8,718 nt of DNA from Kiritimatiellia bacterium (GTDB taxonomy: Bacteria > Verrucomicrobiota > Kiritimatiellia > B70-G9), in assembly GCA_012961745.1 (NCBI GenBank), contig DTYT01000239.1:1-8718 (forward strand), read 5' to 3'. The position numbers and the translations under genes were made by a program. This document shows, piece by piece, positions 5,677-8,718 of the stretch; position 1 is the first letter of the stretch; each line of letters opens with the position of its first letter. The notes beneath the pieces were generated by a model. The model ran no database searches. It saw nothing but the letters and a program-made list of their open reading frames with translations, and was not told the origin of the DNA.

Positions 5677-8527
5677 CAGACCGCGGCCCCATCCCACCGA
5701 GCACCCGACGGAGATATCTACCGGTGTATGAGCGCGGGCAGGCCGCCACCTGCTCCGGGGTACCTTCGGCCACTATCCGCCCCCCCTCGTCACCACCCTC
5801 GGGCCCCAAATCGATGATGTAATCGGCCATCTTAACCACGTCCAGATTGTGCTCGATGACTACCAAGGTATTGCCTGCATCCCGCAATCGGACCAGCACG
5901 TTCATCAGCTTGTGAATATCGGCAAAATGGAGTCCTGTGGTCGGCTCGTCAAGGATGTAGAGGGTCCGCCCGGTTCCCTTCTTGCCCAGCTCCGCCGAGA
6001 GTTTGAGACGCTGTGCCTCGCCTCCGGAGAGCGTGGTGGCGGGTTGTCCCAGTTGCATATAACCCAGTCCTACCTCCGATAGGGTCCTCAGTTTCCTCTC
6101 AAGGGGGGGTACCGCCCGGAAGAACTCCCGTGCTTCATCGACCGTCATCTCCAGTACCTCGGCGATACTCCTACCCCGGTACCGGATATCCAGAGTCTCC
6201 CGGTTATACCGCCGGCCCCGGCACTGCTCGCAGGTCACGTAGACGTCGGGCAGAAAATGCATTTCGATTCTCAGCACGCCATCCCCGCGGCAGGCTTCGC
6301 ACCGCCCGCCCTTCACATTGAAGCTGAAGCGTCCCGGCCCGTATCCACGCACCCTGGCCTCCGGCAGCCGGGCGAACAGGTCGCGTATGACGGAGAAGAC
6401 CCCGGTATAGGTGGCAGGGTTGCTTCGGGGAGTCCGGCCAATCGGGGACTGATCGATTACGATTACCTTGTCCAGGTGGCCGGCGCCCAGGATCCGCTTG
6501 TACCGCCCGGGCTTCTCCCGGGACCCATAAAACCGCCGGAACAGAGCCCGTCGCAGGATCTCGTCTACGAGTGTACTCTTGCCGCTCCCGGAAACACCCG
6601 TGACGCATACCAGCAATCCCAGAGGAATCCTGACATCTATCTCTTTGAGGTTGTTCTCGGCTGCACCGACGACTTCCAGCCATTCCTCCCCAGGCTTTTT
6701 CCTCTGGCGCGGAACGGGGATCTCCAGATCGCGTCGCAGGTACTGCGCCGTGACCGAACGGCGGTTTTTCAGCAACCCTTGCACGGTACCGGAATACATG
6801 ACCTGCCCGCCATGCCGTCCCGCTCCGGGTCCCAGATCGATGACATGATCCGCCGAGCGTATCATCTGCTCGTCGTGTTCCACTACCACCACCGTGTTAC
6901 CCAAGTCCCGCAGTTCCTTGAGAGTGTCGATCAGGCGCCGATTGTCGCGGTAGTGCAGGCCGATGCTCGGCTCGTCCAGGACATAGAGCACCCCCACCAG
7001 TCCCGCACCGATCTGGGTCGCCAGCCGTATGCGCTGGGCCTCCCCGCCCGACAGGGTTCCGCTCTCCCTGTCCAAGGTAAGGTAATCCAGGCCGACGTCC
7101 ACCATGAAGCCCAGCCGTTGCCGGATTTCGCGCAGGACATCCCGGGCAATCCGGGCCTCCTGGCGTCCCAGTTTCAGGCTCCTGAAAAACGCCAGGGCTT
7201 CTTTCACCGACATGCGCGTCACCTCGGCTATGGAGCGCCCCGCCACGGTGACCGCCAGCGACTCCGGTCTCAGCCGCGCTCCACCGCATGACCGGCACGG
7301 CTGCCGGCTCATGTAACTGCGCAAGCGCTGCCGCACCGTGTCACTCTCAGTCTGCTCGTAGCGGCGTTCGAGGTTGGGTATCACTCCCTCGAATGGCTTG
7401 CAGTAGCGGTGGTACGCTCCGCCGCGCCAGAAGCCGAACTCAATCTCCTCGTCGCCGGATCCGTACATGAGTATCCGCCGGAACTCAGCGGGAAGCTCGC
7501 GGTACGGCCGGTAGGTATCCATGCCGTAGTGGCGCGCCACCGCCCGCAATACGCCCTTGTAATAGATGATCAACCGGCGTCCGCCGCGCCGCCACGCGTG
7601 GACCGCGCCCTCTTCGAGTGAAAGATCCGGATCGGGAACCACCAGCCCTTCATCGAACACTTCCATGGTCCCCAAGCCGTGACACGTCGGACAGGCACCG
7701 TAGGGGCTGTTGAAGGAAAAGTGGCGGGGAGTAAGGGGCTCGAAGCTTATCCCGCAGTCGGGACACGCGTTCTTTTCCGAAAAAAGTCTCTCTTCCCACC
7801 TGCCGGAGCTCTCGATCAGCACGCCCAGCAACCCGTCGCCGTGTCCCAAGGCAGTTTCCACCGAGTCCGCCAAACGGGGGCGAACCCGCTTGGTAATCAC
7901 CAGGCGATCGACCACTACCTCGATGGTATGCTTCTTACGGGGCTCAAGATCGGGGACCTGCTCAAGTTCATATATCCGACCGTCAATACGAACTCTCACG
8001 AATCCCGAGCGGCGCACCTGATCCAAGAGGTCCGCATGTCTACCCTTGCGGCCTTTCACCCGCGGTGCCAATATCACGATGCGGGTGCGATCGGGAAGCC
8101 GCATGAGTTGCTCCACGATCATTTCCGCCGATTGCGACCCGATGGGCCTGCCACACTGAGGACAATGAGGCTGGCCGACACTGGCGAACAGGAGTCTGAG
8201 GTAATCATGTATCTCGGTGGTAGTGGCCACGATCGAACGCGGGTTGCCGCCGGCCGTCCGTTGCTCAATCGATATCGCCGGGGAAAGGCCCTCGATATTG
8301 TCCACGTCCGGCTTCTGCATCTGCTCCAGAAACTGGCGGGCGTAGGCTGAAAGGCTCTCCACGTACTTTCGCTGTCCCTCGGCGTACAGCGTATCGAAGG
8401 CCAACGACGACTTGCCCGATCCACTCAGGCCGGTGATGACCGTCAGGCTGCCGCGCGGAATACGCACGGTGATATTTTTCAGATTATGCTGACGCGCGCC
8501 GAGGATGACTATTTCCCGCTGGCCCAT
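5666..8527 (-). CDS. uvrA: Excinuclease ABC subunit A (UvrA)
   Basis: UvrA is the damage-sensing ATPase of nucleotide excision repair. It dimerises, scans DNA in the cytoplasm, and loads UvrB, which then recruits UvrC for incision. The 953 residues match the usual length of about 940-960. Both ABC modules are complete: Walker A GLSGSGKS (33-40) with signature LSGGEAQ (492-498) and Walker B VLDEPSIGLH (Asp518-Glu519); then Walker A GVSGSGKS (644-651), LSGGEAQ (833-839) and ILDEPTTGLH (Asp860-Glu861). Zinc-binding pairs are present at Cys255/258 with Cys279/282 and at Cys743/746 with Cys766/769; further CxxC pairs are at 122/125 and 411/414. The start is set by homology: ATG 8527 gives MGQREIVILGARQHNLKNI, matching other UvrA N-termini. 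An in-frame TTG at 8557 adds ten residues without resemblance. The ribosome site is weak (GGAG 13 nt away). No LexA-type operator was recognised upstream. The gene appears intact and functional. Confidence 0.98.
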   Translation of the reverse strand: MGQREIVILGARQHNLKNITVRIPRGSLTVITGLSGSGKSSLAFDTLYAEGQRKYVESLSAYARQFLEQMQKPDVDNIEGLSPAISIEQRTAGGNPRSIVATTTEIHDYLRLLFASVGQPHCPQCGRPIGSQSAEMIVEQLMRLPDRTRIVILAPRVKGRKGRHADLLDQVRRSGFVRVRIDGRIYELEQVPDLEPRKKHTIEVVVDRLVITKRVRPRLADSVETALGHGDGLLGVLIESSGRWEERLFSEKNACPDCGISFEPLTPRHFSFNSPYGACPTCHGLGTMEVFDEGLVVPDPDLSLEEGAVHAWRRGGRRLIIYYKGVLRAVARHYGMDTYRPYRELPAEFRRILMYGSGDEEIEFGFWRGGAYHRYCKPFEGVIPNLERRYEQTESDTVRQRLRSYMSRQPCRSCGGARLRPESLAVTVAGRSIAEVTRMSVKEALAFFRSLKLGRQEARIARDVLREIRQRLGFMVDVGLDYLTLDRESGTLSGGEAQRIRLATQIGAGLVGVLYVLDEPSIGLHYRDNRRLIDTLKELRDLGNTVVVVEHDEQMIRSADHVIDLGPGAGRHGGQVMYSGTVQGLLKNRRSVTAQYLRRDLEIPVPRQRKKPGEEWLEVVGAAENNLKEIDVRIPLGLLVCVTGVSGSGKSTLVDEILRRALFRRFYGSREKPGRYKRILGAGHLDKVIVIDQSPIGRTPRSNPATYTGVFSVIRDLFARLPEARVRGYGPGRFSFNVKGGRCEACRGDGVLRIEMHFLPDVYVTCEQCRGRRYNRETLDIRYRGRSIAEVLEMTVDEAREFFRAVPPLERKLRTLSEVGLGYMQLGQPATTLSGGEAQRLKLSAELGKKGTGRTLYILDEPTTGLHFADIHKLMNVLVRLRDAGNTLVVIEHNLDVVKMADYIIDLGPEGGDEGGRIVAEGTPEQVAACPRSYTGRYLRRVLGGMGPRSDAR

Positions 8528-8718
8528 CGCCTTTGATCCACTCCATTCGACTCGCAATCAAATTTTTAATAATAGCACCAGGAACGCGCGCCCGCCACCC
8601 TGCCCGAACGATTCTGACCAGACTGGCGGCGACTGCCGGTCTTGCGCCGCCCCGGCCCCTCCGGTTAGACTGAAAGCCATTGAACGCGGCTCTCACAATA
8701 CTCTTGCTGGCCGCCGCG
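8528..8718. other. Upstream region of uvrA with AT-rich island; possible divergent gene start
   Basis: No gene could be established here. Bases about 8556-8576 form the only clear AT-rich patch of this region (AAATTTTTAATAATA), the likeliest place for the promoter of the minus-strand operon or of a divergent gene. On the minus strand TATTAT (8574-8569) resembles a -10 box, but no convincing -35 lies 17 nt upstream. At the right edge, plus-strand TTG at 8680 opens a frame reading LNAALTILLLAAA to the window end, which looks like the start of a signal peptide. It has no good ribosome site and only 13 codons are visible, so it is not called as a gene. An 8-bp inverted repeat (8620-8642, one G-U pair) has no T-run and is unexplained. 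Confidence 0.35.

Noticed and set aside
6257..7291. 344-codon open frame on the plus strand
   Set aside because: It is antisense to conserved UvrA zinc-finger and ABC motifs and shows no recognisable protein features.
7679..8350. 223-codon open frame on the plus strand
   Set aside because: It is a shadow of the N-terminal third of uvrA with no independent ribosome site or motif.
8620..8642. 8-bp inverted repeat considered as a terminator
   Set aside because: It has no T-run on either side and needs a G-U pair on one strand and a mismatch on the other.
8581..8690. Three GAACG motifs considered as LexA-type half-sites upstream of uvrA
   Set aside because: They do not form the GAAC-N4-GTTC palindrome or any other known SOS box spacing; recurrence is plausible by chance in this composition.
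8484..8696. 70-codon minus-strand frame upstream of and into uvrA
   Set aside because: GTG start, Arg/Ala-rich low-complexity product, overlaps the conserved UvrA N-terminus out of frame; no homology-like pattern.

Overview
The window is one long run of minus-strand genes, read from high to low coordinates, in GC-rich bacterial DNA. In order of transcription it holds uvrA (8527-5666), a large exported TPR protein (5676-3085), an ExbB/TolQ-type proton channel subunit (3054-2425), an ExbD/TolR-type subunit (2428-1961), a membrane-anchored protein with a TonB-like C-terminus (1964-1215), a 76-residue membrane-anchored zinc-ribbon protein (1218-988), and hisD (from 942 through base 1, cut by the window edge). 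No RNA gene, mobile element, CRISPR array or convincing terminator was seen.

Organism: the ExbB/ExbD channel, the signal peptide and the TonB-like partner point to a bacterium with an outer membrane. The gene set and the style of the two uncharacterised proteins resemble the Verrucomicrobiota/Kiritimatiellota side of the PVC group. That placement is an impression from protein style and gene order, not a demonstrated assignment.

Layout: gene packing is extremely tight. The TPR gene starts inside the end of uvrA (11-nt overlap). ExbB/ExbD, ExbD/TonB-like and TonB-like/zinc-ribbon each share a 4-nt start/stop overlap (ATGA, GTGA, ATGA). The only gaps are 30 nt before exbB and 45 nt before hisD. 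This argues for one transcript with translational coupling. The only likely main promoter region is the 190-nt stretch at 8528-8718, which contains a short AT-rich island and perhaps the first codons of a divergent gene.

How the genes work together: the central block (5676-988) looks like a self-contained envelope energy-transduction module. A proton channel (ExbB + ExbD) would power a single-pass periplasmic transducer with a TonB-like end, accompanied by a periplasmic TPR scaffold of about 860 residues and a small zinc-ribbon membrane protein. This is analogous to Tol-Pal/CpoB or Ton systems, but no receptor, Pal or proline-rich TonB linker is encoded here, so its target is unknown. The flanking genes are housekeeping: nucleotide excision repair (uvrA) and the last steps of histidine synthesis (hisD).
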